A DNA stretch of 35,357 nucleotides, taken from the NCBI RefSeq assembly GCF_003838195.1, contig NZ_RCBY01000060.1, positions 1 through 35,357 on the forward strand. Reading direction: 5' to 3'. Positions 19,201-27,675 of the stretch are shown here, piece by piece. Origin of the DNA: Okeania hirsuta (GTDB taxonomy: Bacteria > Cyanobacteriota > Cyanobacteriia > Cyanobacteriales > Microcoleaceae). The number at the start of each line of letters is the position of its first letter. Position 1 is the stretch's first letter. The notes under the pieces were generated by a model. The model was not told where the DNA came from. It saw only the letters and a program-made list of their open reading frames with translations, and did not search any database. A program made the translations under genes and the position numbers.

Positions 19201-19331
19201 AATCCGACAGAAGTAAGAGTATATACCGCAAACATTAGCAAGGTTCGCTCTACTTCCTCAGAACGGAGATTGAGGGATATTAGCAGTTTATCTCCTAATC
19301 CTGTGTAATTTTTCAAACTTCTCTGTTCCAT
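16299..19331 (-). CDS. Transporter with C-terminal HEAT repeats (Npt1/Npt2 ATP/ADP-translocase-like)
   Basis: A 1010-aa fusion. Residues ~30-440 are a 10-12 helix membrane domain similar to the ATP/ADP translocase / MFS fold (VYTLTSVGLIWLELSTVSLF, WIYIASAVIGSGLGFVYSWL, LLHYTLIETTGPVLFQPLPE). Residues ~470-1010 are cytosolic alpha-helical HEAT-type repeats (ALRYIWLTESEPEINQIRPY, MGVRALGEADYLQGL, AWNAIGEIGTIEALDALVNR). Cyanobacterial members are not known ATP parasites' exchangers and their substrate is unknown. The ATG at 19331 fits the start of the cytoplasmic N-tail. The gene appears intact. A cyclic-nucleotide-binding protein lies downstream on the same strand, which suggests second-messenger control; that is inference. 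Confidence 0.8.
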   Translation of the reverse strand: MEQRSLKNYTGLGDKLLISLNLRSEEVERTLLMFAVYTLTSVGLIWLELSTVSLFLDQYGADKLPWIYIASAVIGSGLGFVYSWLQKIMPLRRVIIVILLLMAAPLFLFRFGIGIENVQITGLSLAFLTTFMMWLWVEACYLLNDLNTSITANQLFNIREIKRTYPIISSGFLVAGVISGFSLPLILYFVGLSNVTIISGLMIVCGSGILLFLSEKYQQSFPDSSRWIPEEDEQEFSTRNIQGPLQGYILPLIIFFVIAEVLYVLIDFQFFYQLELQNPTTDGASQIATFLGLFEGVLSTCQVATQWFASSRLVERIGVFGTAMILPIGAIALGLFSFTGAITGLFSVFIGLVILRFLDELLHYTLIETTGPVLFQPLPENIRSDVQTMVNGVAEPFSTGLSGLIILAILWLCRLILNPSHSGFQDQQGLIFVIAILISGFVWLGVIWLIRSQYIGLLVRSAGKGRLGVLDVDMRALKRSVVETLQKGTAEEDKRSCIELLSQIDKKNVGEILAPLLPVMSSELQRQSLEVMLNHPNPTYLEQLRSLVQTSIPPEVLALALRYIWLTESEPEINQIRPYLQPSVDPVVRGTAAALIMRRGDRGQKAEATNVLRRMITSKLEKERVMGVRALGEADYLQGLRLYVPSLLQDESLRVRKYCMDVIAATRLESYYPSLLRGLSYKSTREAALQALVRLGNDGIPMLVKLADDSHKSDLVRLQAWNAIGEIGTIEALDALVNRMMTTWGITRRNILRRLLTMPGEVGIEGVLERVGRSGVEILIEQELMFMGQVYAGIVDLSRVDMTSTTTLSPIVEEVNGKLSTDYTQMLLRALKLLELDAIERCFLLMKFLYPLGAIQAAAFNIKSDSRSNLARGLEILDNTVDISCKRSLIDILDQNSYEEKLSSLSEMVVYKLMAPSERLRHLLNLRHFLSDWALACCLQMARAARWGLTAEQTLVCLRHPTGFVREAALAYLRMASQRALVELLPNLRSDPDPLVAAQVEQMIVEFGIG

Positions 19332-19518
19332 GAATTTGCTGAATTTGAACTTAAATCTATACTTAAGAAAGTATACTTCTTGCCCAATAGTTTAAATCCT
19401 CTCCTGAAAATTATCAGAAGAGGAATGTACTTAATAAATCAAGTAGAACGGAGAGCTAGCTTCACCCACTCAAACTTAATTAGTATTATCCTAAACTGTG
19501 AAGTTCTCTCTCGTTAAA

Positions 19519-20604
19519 TATAGCAATGAGCGCTGGTATGTTTACATACTACATAAAACTGCAAAAGCAATACAAGTGCTGCTAAATGACCGATATTTTT
19601 TATTTGCGATCGCAGAATGGATGCGATCGCCGACACTACCCCTCTCGCGATTGCGCCTTGGAACTTGATTTAACAGATAATTAAAAAATCACATTCTTGT
19701 CTCAAAGCGATCGTCTCAAAGAGCAACTACATCAATTATTCGTATAGCATATCTTTCACCACTACGTTGTAATTTTGGTAGTAAACAATTTTCCCACCAG
19801 CTCTCATGCCATACACGATTACAACTTCCTATAAATGTTAAAGGAGCAAACTTTTTTTCTTGATTTATAGCTGCAATCCAACTTACTCTCTCAGTTCTTT
19901 TTCCTGATTTCATACCTGGTACTCTTTTTCCTTTAACTCCATAACCATAAGTATAATCTTCCCTATTATCTATTCCAGCTTCATCTACATAAACAATATC
20001 TTTCTTGTCCATTTGATTTAGTTTAAAGATAAATTCTTCTGTTTCTAGTTCGTCTGTTTCTTGATCACCATATGTTTTTTTTTACGAGTAAAACCAAGTT
20101 TTTTTTAACCTCTACTAATAGTAAAACGACTACAGTTTCCCCATGTTGCAGCCATTTGTTTTTGAGTTTGTTCGTGAAATGCCTGAACAAATTTTTCAAA
20201 TTCTTCCCAGTCTTTAATTTTAGATATCTGAGGAGGAGGTACACTGACTTTAGCTGCTGTTGAACCTGTGCTTAAATATCGATCTCGCCATTGATGAAGA
20301 GTAGGCCGACTTATATTTAATAAACGACTCACATGACTAATAGACATACCATTAATCATGAGATTAAGAGCCCGTTGACGCAAATCTTGACTGTAAGGAT
20401 GTACCATAACACTCAAACTTTATTTGAAGATAGAAGTTTCTTAAATTATAAACTGTAAATTTTCAATACCTAAACACACATCCTGAAAATTTTAATGTTT
20501 GGCGATCGCCTAATTTATGTATGAAAAATGCAGGTCATGCAGCAACTACAATACTACATAAATTCTTTATGTAGTATGTAAAGATGCCAGCACTCATTGC
20601 TATA
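19519..20604 (-). mobile_element. IS630-family element with ~39-bp terminal repeats, internally deleted
   Basis: The left end TATAGCAATGAGCGCTGGTA continues GTTTACATACTACATAAA. The right end, as reverse complement, is TATAGCAATGAGTGCTGGCA continuing CTTTACATACTACATAAA: about 39 bp with 3 mismatches. TA flanks both ends as expected for IS630. The 1086-bp element contains a frameshifted transposase lacking its C-terminus. The deleted side holds two HIP1 palindromes (about 19604-19630). Confidence 0.8.
19716..20416 (-). pseudogene. IS630-family transposase, frameshifted and C-terminally truncated
   Basis: The ATG at 20416 begins MSVMVHPYSQDLRQRALNLM, then an HTH part SISHVSRLLNISRPTLHQWR. The first frame ends near 20105 after FTISRG. 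A shifted frame resumes with KKLGFTRKKKTYGDQ and, from about 20012, DIVYVDEAGIDNREDYTYGY (first catalytic D), then MKSGKRTERVSWIAAI and FIGSCNRVWHESWWENCLLP. It stops at 19716 near the second catalytic aspartate (IRIIDVVAL). The final ~100 residues with the catalytic glutamate are gone. Confidence 0.8.
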
Positions 20605-21024
20605 GATGAAGAAAAATTGGTGGATTTTGTACCTGATGAAGTGAAAATTCATGTATAGCAATGAGCGCTCAGGTATTTACAACTTAGTAGCTCAAAGTGC
20701 AGTAAGGGAAAAGGTTTACAAAAAATAATGTGTAAATATGCCAGAGCACATTGCTATAGATTTGGGTTTCCAGGGGTTACAGAAGGAATTTGTCAACATC
20801 AAGTCGACCCACGAAAAAACCTCGATCTAAGGAATTAACTGACCAACAAAAACATCTCAATCAAGAAAAAAGTAGCGATAGCGTCAAATGTGAACATACA
20901 ATATCTGGGGTAAACAGATATAATGCAGCTAGAGGATGATATCGAAATCACATCAAAGATGCGCGACGCTCACTTCATGTTCACTGCAGCTGGACTCTGG
21001 AATTTCTACTTAATGGCAGCATAA
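20605..21024 (+). pseudogene. IS5-family-like transposase remnant split by a 105-bp MITE
   Basis: DEEKLVDFVPDEVKIH is read up to 20653. It resumes after the inserted element as DLGFQGLQKEFVNIK from 20759, then with shifts KELTDQQKHLNQEK, CEHTISGVNRYNAA and finally FMFTAAGLWNFYLMAA, ending in TAA at 21024. Removing the insert plus one TA restores H-V-D-L-G-F-Q-G. The N-terminal part is missing; the neighbouring IS630 copy abuts the remnant. Confidence 0.7.
20654..20758. repeat. 105-bp MITE related to the adjacent IS630 element
   Basis: The ends TATAGCAATGAGCGCTCAGG and (reverse complement) TATAGCAATGTGCTCTGGCA match the termini of the IS630 element at 19519-20604. There is no coding capacity. 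It is inserted at a TA within the IS5-type remnant, and the target duplication can be seen because the reading frame is restored by its removal. Confidence 0.75.
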
Positions 21025-21068
21025 TTTAATGATTGAAAGGTAGAAATTTTCCATTTAACTTTAAGGTT

Positions 21069-21447
21069 TTATTTCGCGACAAGTCTACTGATGAGCGGAT
21101 GATTAACTCTACTAAAACAGAATGACTTTAATTTCCCTGATTTTTTGAATCTTGGTCGCCCTCCACGTTTACCAGTTTGATCAGGTATTAACCAACGTTT
21201 CTAAGCTTGATCTAGTCTTTGTAAGTTAATTTGTTGAACTTCCTATGGAGATTTCCTTGTAGTCGGGAAATAAGTTTTTTGTCTGTAAGAGTGATGATTG
21301 CTCAAAAGAATAATCTGGCAACTCTTGAATCTCACCCATAGGACATGACACTATCGAACAACGGTTATTTGACACCTGGTTTGGTTCAACCAGTCCAAGG
21401 GTTGACCAAGAGCATAATTCCAATGCCTTTGTAATAGTTATAGCCAA
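21069..21447 (-). pseudogene. TnpB remnant (N-terminal part)
   Basis: The minus strand reads GEIQELPDYSFEQSSLLQTK then NLFPDYKEIS. After a shift it reads VQQINLQRLDQA, TAG, KRWLIPDQTGKRGG, RPRFKKSGKLKSFCFSRVNH. This is the segment of TnpB proteins before the RuvC core (LQxLDQAxxRW...GRPRFKK...SFxFxRxNHP). No RuvC or zinc-ribbon part remains. The first ~30 residues (MAITITKALE...) do not match the family well. Confidence 0.55.
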
Positions 21448-21583
21448 TAATCAATGTTGACTGACTGTTCACAAGTGGGCTTAATTTTGTAGCAATCAGT
21501 AATTATTATAATTTTCCTACTACTCTTTAGTGCTATATTTGAACAGCAATTGACACCTGTTTAATTTACCAGAGGCTATTAAC

Positions 21584-21618
21584 CTCCCGTTATAATCTAA
21601 TCTGCGATTTAACGGGAG
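21584..21618 (-). terminator. Possible hairpin downstream of infC
   Basis: CTCCCGTTA and TTAACGGGAG form a strong nine- to ten-base stem with a ~16-base loop, 50 bp past the infC stop. No T-run follows on the minus strand, so a rho-independent terminator is not certain. It may protect the mRNA 3' end instead. Confidence 0.4.
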
Positions 21619-21667
21619 ACCCCTTGGCAAATCAAGTTGGAGTTATCAATGTCATGACTATCCCACT

Positions 21668-22198
21668 TTACTTTTTAGGAGATAACAACATCATCATACT
21701 GCGTCCCTCTCTCTTGGGAGCTTGTTGAACCTCTGCTAAATCTTTTAGATCTTCTTTCATCCGCATCAATAATGCTTCTGCAAGATTACTGTGCTGTATT
21801 TCCCGGCCTCGGAACATAATAGTGGCCTTAACCTTATCACCTGATTCGAGAAAACGCTTTGCATGAGATAAGCGAACATTATAGTCATGCTCCTCAATTT
21901 TATAGCGCATTTTCACTTCCTTAACTTCTGCGTTATGTTGCTTCTTTTTTGCCTCTTGTGCTTTCTTTTTCTGCTCAAACACATACTTCCCATGGTCCAT
22001 GATCCTACAAACCGGTGGGTCAGCTTTATCACTGACCATAACCAGGTCTAGTTCCTTTTCTCTGGCCATTTGCAACGCTTCTTCTGTATCCATAATTCCC
22101 AACTGAGAGCCATCTGCGTCAATGGCTCTGATTTTAGGAACTCGAATATTGTTGTTAACTTGAGGGAGATTACGATTATTTCTTTTTTCGATTGGCAT
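21668..22198 (-). CDS. infC: Translation initiation factor IF-3
   Basis: IF-3 (176 aa) binds the 30S subunit and checks initiator tRNA and start codon. The N-domain contains [40 protein letters not shown] and [20 protein letters not shown]. The C-domain contains [37 protein letters not shown] and ends MMMLLSPKK. The length and the [19 protein letters not shown] start are typical of cyanobacteria. The start used is ATG rather than the AUU used for autoregulation in E. coli; no Shine-Dalgarno sequence is evident. Confidence 0.96.
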   Translation of the reverse strand: MPIEKRNNRNLPQVNNNIRVPKIRAIDADGSQLGIMDTEEALQMAREKELDLVMVSDKADPPVCRIMDHGKYVFEQKKKAQEAKKKQHNAEVKEVKMRYKIEEHDYNVRLSHAKRFLESGDKVKATIMFRGREIQHSNLAEALLMRMKEDLKDLAEVQQAPKREGRSMMMLLSPKK

Positions 22199-22694
22199 TA
22201 ATTGGAATATTTAAAACGATTGTTTAGAGGGACATTTATACTAAATCAGGCTACACTTTTTAGATAGATCCTTTTTTTGATGCTATCCCTAGTTGAAGCG
22301 CCGGAGATTTTTATGATCAAGGGTTTTTACGCTTCCCAGCTATTTTCGGTAAAGCATCAAGACTTAGTATTCTACATTTTGCCTGTTTCTAACCTCATAT
22401 AGATTTGAGGATTTGATGTTACATACTAGTTTATAGAGAACAGAATATTTGCTAATTTAGCAATATCTATCTAAATTGAATTTTAATTTTGGAATGTTGT
22501 TTTTAACATAAATAGTCTAGCTTATAAACAATAATAATATCACGAATGAAGGCTTTTATGCAAGTTTATTAGTTTGACAATGATACTGGGCACTCAACTC
22601 TCTAACGATCGTAGATAGATAATTAATAATGCTGGTGCTAAAGTAATGTGTCTGGCACTTTGCAAATCTTAATATTTAGGAATTCTTGAAGTAT
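22199..22694. other. Divergent upstream region of infC and the alpha/beta hydrolase gene
   Basis: About 500 bp with no ORF. It must carry promoters for both divergent genes. I see AT-rich stretches but no motif I can assign. Confidence 0.35.
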
Positions 22695-23645
22695 ATGGTG
22701 GGCAATACTACTAGGAACTGGCAAAAAAAAATAGGTAGTCAAAGAGACTGGGTATGGCGAGGGTGGCAAATTCGTTATACCTATGTTAGATGCCAAAATA
22801 ACCACGAAACTTTAGAAGGCCATAACTTAGAAAACCCCCCTATTTTACTGCTACATGGTTTTGGAGCATCAATAGGCCATTGGCAACATAATATAAATGT
22901 ACTCAGCCAAAAACATACAGTTTATGCACTAGATTTAGTAGGTTTTGGTGCTTCTGAAAAAGCGATCGCCAACTACGATGTTAGTTTTTGGGTAGAGCAG
23001 GTGTATGAATTTTGGCAGACTTTCATTCAAGTACCTGTAATATTAGTTGGTAATTCTATTGGTTCATTAGTTTCTCTAGTAGCGACTGCGACCTATCCAG
23101 ATATAGTTGCATTGCTGATAATGATTAGTTTACCCGATCCGGCAGCTCAGGCCGAAGCAATTCCAGCTTGGTTATTACCTACTGTTGAGTTTATTCAAAA
23201 TATTGTTGCGTCTCCGGTGTTATTGAGAGCTGTGTTCCCTATAGTTAGTAGACCTTCAGTTATTCGTCGTTGGGTCAAAATTGCCTATAGTAATCCCGAC
23301 CGGATCACAGAAGAACTTGTAGACATATTAGCAGGACCGCCAAGCGATCGCGGAGCCTCTCGTGCTTTTTGTATTCTATTTAAGATTATGGGTAGTACAA
23401 AGTTAGGTCCTAGTGTGAAAGCTTTACTTCCTACTCTAGAAACTCCCATGTTATTGATTTGGGGTAAGCAAGATTTATTAATTCCTGCTAAATTTGCTAA
23501 TCCCAGTCAGTTTGTTCAGCTTAATCCTTGTTTAAAATTAACAGAAATTGATAATGCTGGCCATTGTCCCCACGATGAATGTCCCGAAATAGTTAATGAT
23601 TTAATTCTTGATTGGATTGCTCAACAAAAACAACAATATACATAA
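22695..23645 (+). CDS. Alpha/beta-fold hydrolase
   Basis: A 316-aa serine hydrolase. The oxyanion-side motif is LLLHGFGASIGHW (about residues 53-65 counted from the TTG). The nucleophile elbow is VGNSIGS, with the serine in GNSIG. The acid is in LLIWGKQDLLIP and the histidine in IDNAGHCPHDE, so the triad looks complete. The cap region runs between about 145 and 230. Related cyanobacterial and plastid proteins include chlorophyll dephytylase-like enzymes, but the substrate here cannot be fixed. The ATG at 22695 gives the expected MVGNTTRNWQKK start. A TTG at 22686 lies four bases after an AGGA and could be the true start. Confidence 0.85.
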   Translation: MVGNTTRNWQKKIGSQRDWVWRGWQIRYTYVRCQNNHETLEGHNLENPPILLLHGFGASIGHWQHNINVLSQKHTVYALDLVGFGASEKAIANYDVSFWVEQVYEFWQTFIQVPVILVGNSIGSLVSLVATATYPDIVALLIMISLPDPAAQAEAIPAWLLPTVEFIQNIVASPVLLRAVFPIVSRPSVIRRWVKIAYSNPDRITEELVDILAGPPSDRGASRAFCILFKIMGSTKLGPSVKALLPTLETPMLLIWGKQDLLIPAKFANPSQFVQLNPCLKLTEIDNAGHCPHDECPEIVNDLILDWIAQQKQQYT

Positions 23646-23884
23646 GCTAGAAAATAATAAATAATACAAATTTATTTTGCAATTATAGCGATCGCCGAAT
23701 GAGCGATCGGACATTAAAAAAAATTACAGCACTTTTGAGGAAGCGTGAGGTAAAGTTATAAGATTATTTATTCCTATATTTCCAACAATATTTAATACCA
23801 TTATTTATCAAAAATAAGTTCTACTGAAATGATCGGCGAACTTTCATGTTATACTATTGCGTATATCAAAATAGTTAAAAAATC

Positions 23885-24424
23885 ATGTTTGTTGGTACTA
23901 CTGAAGCAGCTTCTCTTTTAAGTATTTCTGCTCAAAGAGTCCGAGTTTTGCTCCAAGAAGGTAGGATTCAAGGAGCTAGAAAGATTAATGGTCGCACTTG
24001 GGTGATTCCTTTATATAAAGGAATGCCTAGAATTGCAGGTAGGAGTCGTGGTCCCAAACCTCGTTGGCGTTCTTGTAGACACTGTGGCAAGAATACTATT
24101 CATTTCAATCGACCGAATATAGGTATCAATAAAAATAATCGTAATACCGAACTTCATGTAGTTTCTGCTAAACGATGTTCTAAAAATTTAGCTAAAGGTC
24201 ATGAAATCGATATTCACGGTCCTTGTCGGATTGTTTATCGACCAGAAAAACCTCATTCTTGTGGAGCAACTGTCTGGATTGAGACTTTGGCAACGGCGAC
24301 AGTTTATAATTTTGACGGGAACGTGAAACGGGTGGATAGCAGATGGATTTGGGAATGGGAAGAAGAAGAAGAAATCTGGGAAATTAATAAGACAAATATT
24401 GATGAGTCGATCAAAGCATCCTAG
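23885..24424 (+). CDS. Excisionase-like HTH protein with a Cys-rich segment
   Basis: A 179-aa protein. Residues 1-50 (GTTEAASLLSISAQRVRVLL, then GRIQGARKINGRTWVIP) form the MerR/excisionase-type winged helix expected of a small DNA-binding protein. A basic stretch (GRSRGPKPRWRS) leads into CRHCGKN, and further cysteines occur in AKRCSK, HGPCRIV and HSCGATV, which may bind zinc. The C-terminus is acidic (WEWEEEEEIWE). The function is unknown; a role in phage or plasmid maintenance is possible but there are no such neighbours. The ATG at 23885 is the only sensible start. Confidence 0.6.
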   Translation: MFVGTTEAASLLSISAQRVRVLLQEGRIQGARKINGRTWVIPLYKGMPRIAGRSRGPKPRWRSCRHCGKNTIHFNRPNIGINKNNRNTELHVVSAKRCSKNLAKGHEIDIHGPCRIVYRPEKPHSCGATVWIETLATATVYNFDGNVKRVDSRWIWEWEEEEEIWEINKTNIDESIKAS

Positions 24425-24587
24425 TCAAAAAGTTAATTTGAATGACAGCGATCGGGTTTTTCTCCTCTATAGTCTTATGCTCAAAAACTTTTCTATGTTT
24501 TCTTGAGCGCAGGAGTAGGGGAGTGATGGTTAGTAATGGCTTTTAACAGCTAGTAACGGAATAGACATAAGAATAATATACATAGGA
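24425..24587. other. Gap between HTH gene and family A repeat copy 4
   Basis: Contains GCGATCGGG just after the HTH gene. I see no ORF or clear terminator. Confidence 0.3.
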
Positions 24588-24764
24588 TTTACCGAATAAT
24601 TAAGGTATAAAGCCTCTCCTTTAAAGGAGAAACAAGCGGTCAAGGAATGGTGAGGTCTCCTCGCTGTTTGACCATCGACCAAGAGAGAAAAAAATTTTCA
24701 TGATTAGTCAATCCTATCTGCTTTCAAGGAGAGGTAATAATTAATAATTAATTATTAATTGTTG
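24588..24764. repeat. Repeat family A, copy 4 (177 bp, most complete)
   Basis: TTTACCGAATAATTAAGG, CCTCTCCTTTAAAGGAGAAA, a palindrome GTGAGGTCTCCTCGC, ATCGACCAAGAGAGAAAAAA, then TCAAGGAGAGGTAATAATTA and TTAATAATTAATTATTAATTG. The left half matches copy 1 and the right half matches copy 2 in reverse complement. This copy therefore links the apparently different copies into one family. Confidence 0.65.
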
Positions 24765-24859
24765 TAGCACCTCCAACATATTTTCGTCTGAAACAACCAA
24801 TAGAGTTTGCGGAGCAGTCTGGAACGGAAAGCACTCAGAATTATTAGCTTTTAGGCAAA

Positions 24860-25534
24860 TCAAAACTCAATTATATTTGCTATTAACTTCCAACAAGGAG
24901 GTTCTCCTTCCCAATTTTGAGAAGGAACATAAGGCATACTAAGACTTATTGTCACCAAAAGATTATTTGAAGTTGGAGAGTATCCATTTTCTAAGTTTTT
25001 TATAAATTCTGGATCGGTAATTTTTGCATTATTTAAGAGCAAATAACCATGATTATTTTTGATACTACCTCGAAATTTAGCTCCTTCATTTTGAGTCACA
25101 GAAAAATTTTGCTTTTGAACTTTAACAATTTCAATTGTTCGACGTCGATGAAAGGGAACTGTTTTTAGATAGGAAGAATTAACATATTTACGAGAGTTAT
25201 GTAGGATATAGTCGGAATTATTACAGTATTGAAGTATCTCTTCAACTTTAGCTTGACCTAAACATTTCCATTCACCTTTTAATACTGAAAGGTTTTCACT
25301 TTCAAAACCAAAATCATTTCCTTTATTATCAAGAGGAATTTCAAGAATATCAAGAGGTTTTGGTTCTCTACCTTCAACAAATCTAATTCTTTTAGGCACT
25401 CTTCCATCTTCAGGATATTGGCGATCGCATACTGGACGAACCCATTTTCCCGTATCTAAATCAATCCCTGCAATACAACGCTCATTTAGTTTGTAGGAAT
25501 TAGCTAAACAAATTATTTTTTTTAGAGATGACAT
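24860..25534 (-). CDS. Dual-OB-domain-type protein
   Basis: A 224-aa protein starting MSSLKKIICLANSYKLNERC, followed by IAGIDLDTGKWVRPVCDRQY, RFVEGREPKPLDILEIPL, PFHRRRTIEIVKVQK and LLVTISLSMPYVPSQNWEG. The CLANSxK...RCIAG and GxWVRPV patterns are those I associate with proteins named 'dual OB domain-containing', predicted nucleic-acid-binding; no enzymatic motif is visible. The start codon overlaps the end of the upstream DUF488 gene by 13 bp, so the two are co-transcribed and probably translationally coupled. The function is unknown. Confidence 0.6.
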   Translation of the reverse strand: MSSLKKIICLANSYKLNERCIAGIDLDTGKWVRPVCDRQYPEDGRVPKRIRFVEGREPKPLDILEIPLDNKGNDFGFESENLSVLKGEWKCLGQAKVEEILQYCNNSDYILHNSRKYVNSSYLKTVPFHRRRTIEIVKVQKQNFSVTQNEGAKFRGSIKNNHGYLLLNNAKITDPEFIKNLENGYSPTSNNLLVTISLSMPYVPSQNWEGEPPCWKLIANIIEF

Positions 25535-25968
25535 ACTTTAATATTTCCCCATTGTTTGTTGAGATATTCAGCTACTAAACGACGATGACAATGATGTGGT
25601 TTAGCTTCACTACAAAGCAAACAACCTCTATCTAAAAGTTGAGGTGAAACTTTTTTTTCGATTTCTCTTTCACTAATAAGATGATTAAATTTTTGTTCAT
25701 AAGTATCCCAAGTAATTCTCTTTTTTTTATAATCATCTAAAAGTTCTTTAGTAGGTGCTAAATCTAGAATATGAATATATTCAATATTGCAAATAACTTT
25801 AAGAAAATATTCTAAATCTTTTTTTTTCGCAAATCCAGCCAGTTGAGAAACATTATTTACTCTTGTATCAATAACGCATTTTACTTTTGATGCTGTTAAA
25901 TTCTCAAAAAATTCTTGAGCGGTTTTTTGTGTAAATCCAATTGTAAAAATTTCAATAGTTTTTTTCAT
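25522..25968 (-). CDS. DUF488 family protein (short, first type)
   Basis: A 148-aa protein. It starts IEIFTIGFTQKTAQEFFENL, then CVIDTRVNNVSQLAGFAKKK, and ends with the DUF488 signature CLLCSEAKPHHCHRRLVAEY. The Cys-Ser-Glu and Cys-His-Arg pairs look like a conserved active-site or metal site. The biochemical activity of DUF488 is not established to my knowledge. It overlaps the dual-OB gene and follows the longer DUF488 gene in the same direction; a repeat separates those two. Confidence 0.85.
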   Translation of the reverse strand: MKKTIEIFTIGFTQKTAQEFFENLTASKVKCVIDTRVNNVSQLAGFAKKKDLEYFLKVICNIEYIHILDLAPTKELLDDYKKKRITWDTYEQKFNHLISEREIEKKVSPQLLDRGCLLCSEAKPHHCHRRLVAEYLNKQWGNIKVCHL

Positions 25969-26020
25969 TTGATAAATGAAGGAAGAACGAAGAACGAAGA
26001 ACGAAGAAGAAAGAAGGGTT

Positions 26021-26187
26021 CATTAATGGATAATGGATAATTACCTCTGGTTAAAACCGTTACGGAATTGAATATAAGGAAATATTATTTCTTCTTTTTT
26101 CTTTGTAGAGCGACAGCTCGCGGCGCTGCCAAGGGGAGGCTAACAAACCTGAATTATTTAATTAATCATTATTAATTATTCGGTAAA
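26021..26187. repeat. Repeat family A, copy 5 (diverged) between the two DUF488 genes
   Basis: GGATAATTACCTCT at the left and AATTATTCGGTAAA at the right match the family ends; the interior is different. A GAAGAAC-type purine run precedes it at 25981-26016. The insertion separates two genes that were probably once closer. Confidence 0.5.
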
Positions 26188-26231
26188 CATTGAAAACAAG
26201 AAAAATAGAATTTCTATAGCTAAATGCTTAC

Positions 26232-26876
26232 TTATTTTTTGCTTATGTATGCAATTTTATCTCCTTGAATTTTGTAAGCTTTTTCAAGTATTGTATCTTG
26301 AGAACTTTTAGTGGATTGACTAGCATTTTGGCTGAAGTTTTCAGTATCAAAAAGACTTAATTGTAAAAATGGCTGGGGTTTTTCAACAAGATTGTTAATT
26401 TGTAGTAGTCTTTGTTCAAGAGCAGAGTGATTCTCTAAGTCACCATTTTTAAGAATATGGTAAATATCTAAACCTTTATTTATTAAATGTCGGCTCACTA
26501 AAATAGCACGATGACAAGTAATTGGATCTTGTTCAGAACACATCAAAGCAATGTTATAATTTTCCAAACTTTGATAAACTTTTTCTAAACCTTTTTGAAA
26601 TTCTTCTGTTTTAGCAATTAGCTCGTATAAAGCTTTTCCATTAACGTAACAACTTAAATTATTAGTTCTTGCACCTAATTCTTTGCCTAAAAAAATGTAT
26701 GAAATATTGGTTTTATGTAGATATTGCTGAATGTTTTTTTGATTAAAATGAGGTAAATAATTACTATAAGGATAGGATCGAACATCTGCTATAGCTGTTA
26801 TCTGATGTTTTTGTAAGAGACTTAAAAAAGATTCGATGGAATGATTAGAATGACCAATAGTAAATAATTTCATCAT
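26232..26876 (-). CDS. DUF488 family protein (long, second type)
   Basis: A 214-aa protein starting MMKLFTIGHSNHSIESFLSL. Next come ADVRSYPYSNYLPHFNQKNI and FLGKELGARTN, then the signature ALMCSEQDPITCHRAILVSR and an extension with PQPFLQLSLFDTE. TIGHS, DVR, LG..LG and CSE...CHR are the family hallmarks. It is about 65 residues longer than the second DUF488 gene, so the two are different subfamilies rather than a recent duplication. It is the first gene of the leftward trio. Confidence 0.88.
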   Translation of the reverse strand: MMKLFTIGHSNHSIESFLSLLQKHQITAIADVRSYPYSNYLPHFNQKNIQQYLHKTNISYIFLGKELGARTNNLSCYVNGKALYELIAKTEEFQKGLEKVYQSLENYNIALMCSEQDPITCHRAILVSRHLINKGLDIYHILKNGDLENHSALEQRLLQINNLVEKPQPFLQLSLFDTENFSQNASQSTKSSQDTILEKAYKIQGDKIAYISKK

Positions 26877-26880
26877 TGCT

Positions 26881-27140
26881 GATTTGATTTTTTTTTAATT
26901 GTTTAAATATATATATGATACCAGGGTTTTGAGCCATCAGAATGTTCTGTTTACTATTGAATTTTAACTTTGCTCTGATGGATTACAATATAAAGGTATG
27001 TTTGATGACTGATTATACCTTTATTCCTTGATTCAGTCAATCCTCTCTCTATAGAAGCCATTTGGTATCTTTGCATATAGAGCTAGACTACGCCAACTTC
27101 ACTACTGGTTTGCACCAATAATGTTTGTTCCTGTACTACT
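26881..27140. other. Gap upstream of the DUF488 trio
   Basis: AT-rich. An AAAGGTAT...ATACCTTT stem with a ~14-base loop lies at about 26993-27023, and short repeats surround CATCAGA. The trio promoter should be near 26890-26920; no box is assigned. Confidence 0.35.
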
Positions 27141-27504
<364 letters not shown>

Positions 27505-27675
27505 CTGTCGTGTCAAACTGAAAATGGTGTATTAAATTTTTGAGTATAATTACTTGCTCTGACTAAGGTTTGGAGAATTTTCCTAAAACACTATTTTAAG
27601 CTTGACGTGCTAGTAGGGAGGTTCCATGAAACTTCCCTAAAAATTGATTATTTCTAAATTTATCTGTTATAAATT
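27505..27675. other. Short gap downstream of the DUF411 gene
   Basis: AT-rich, with no feature I can support. A clear terminator for the copper genes is not seen. Confidence 0.3.
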
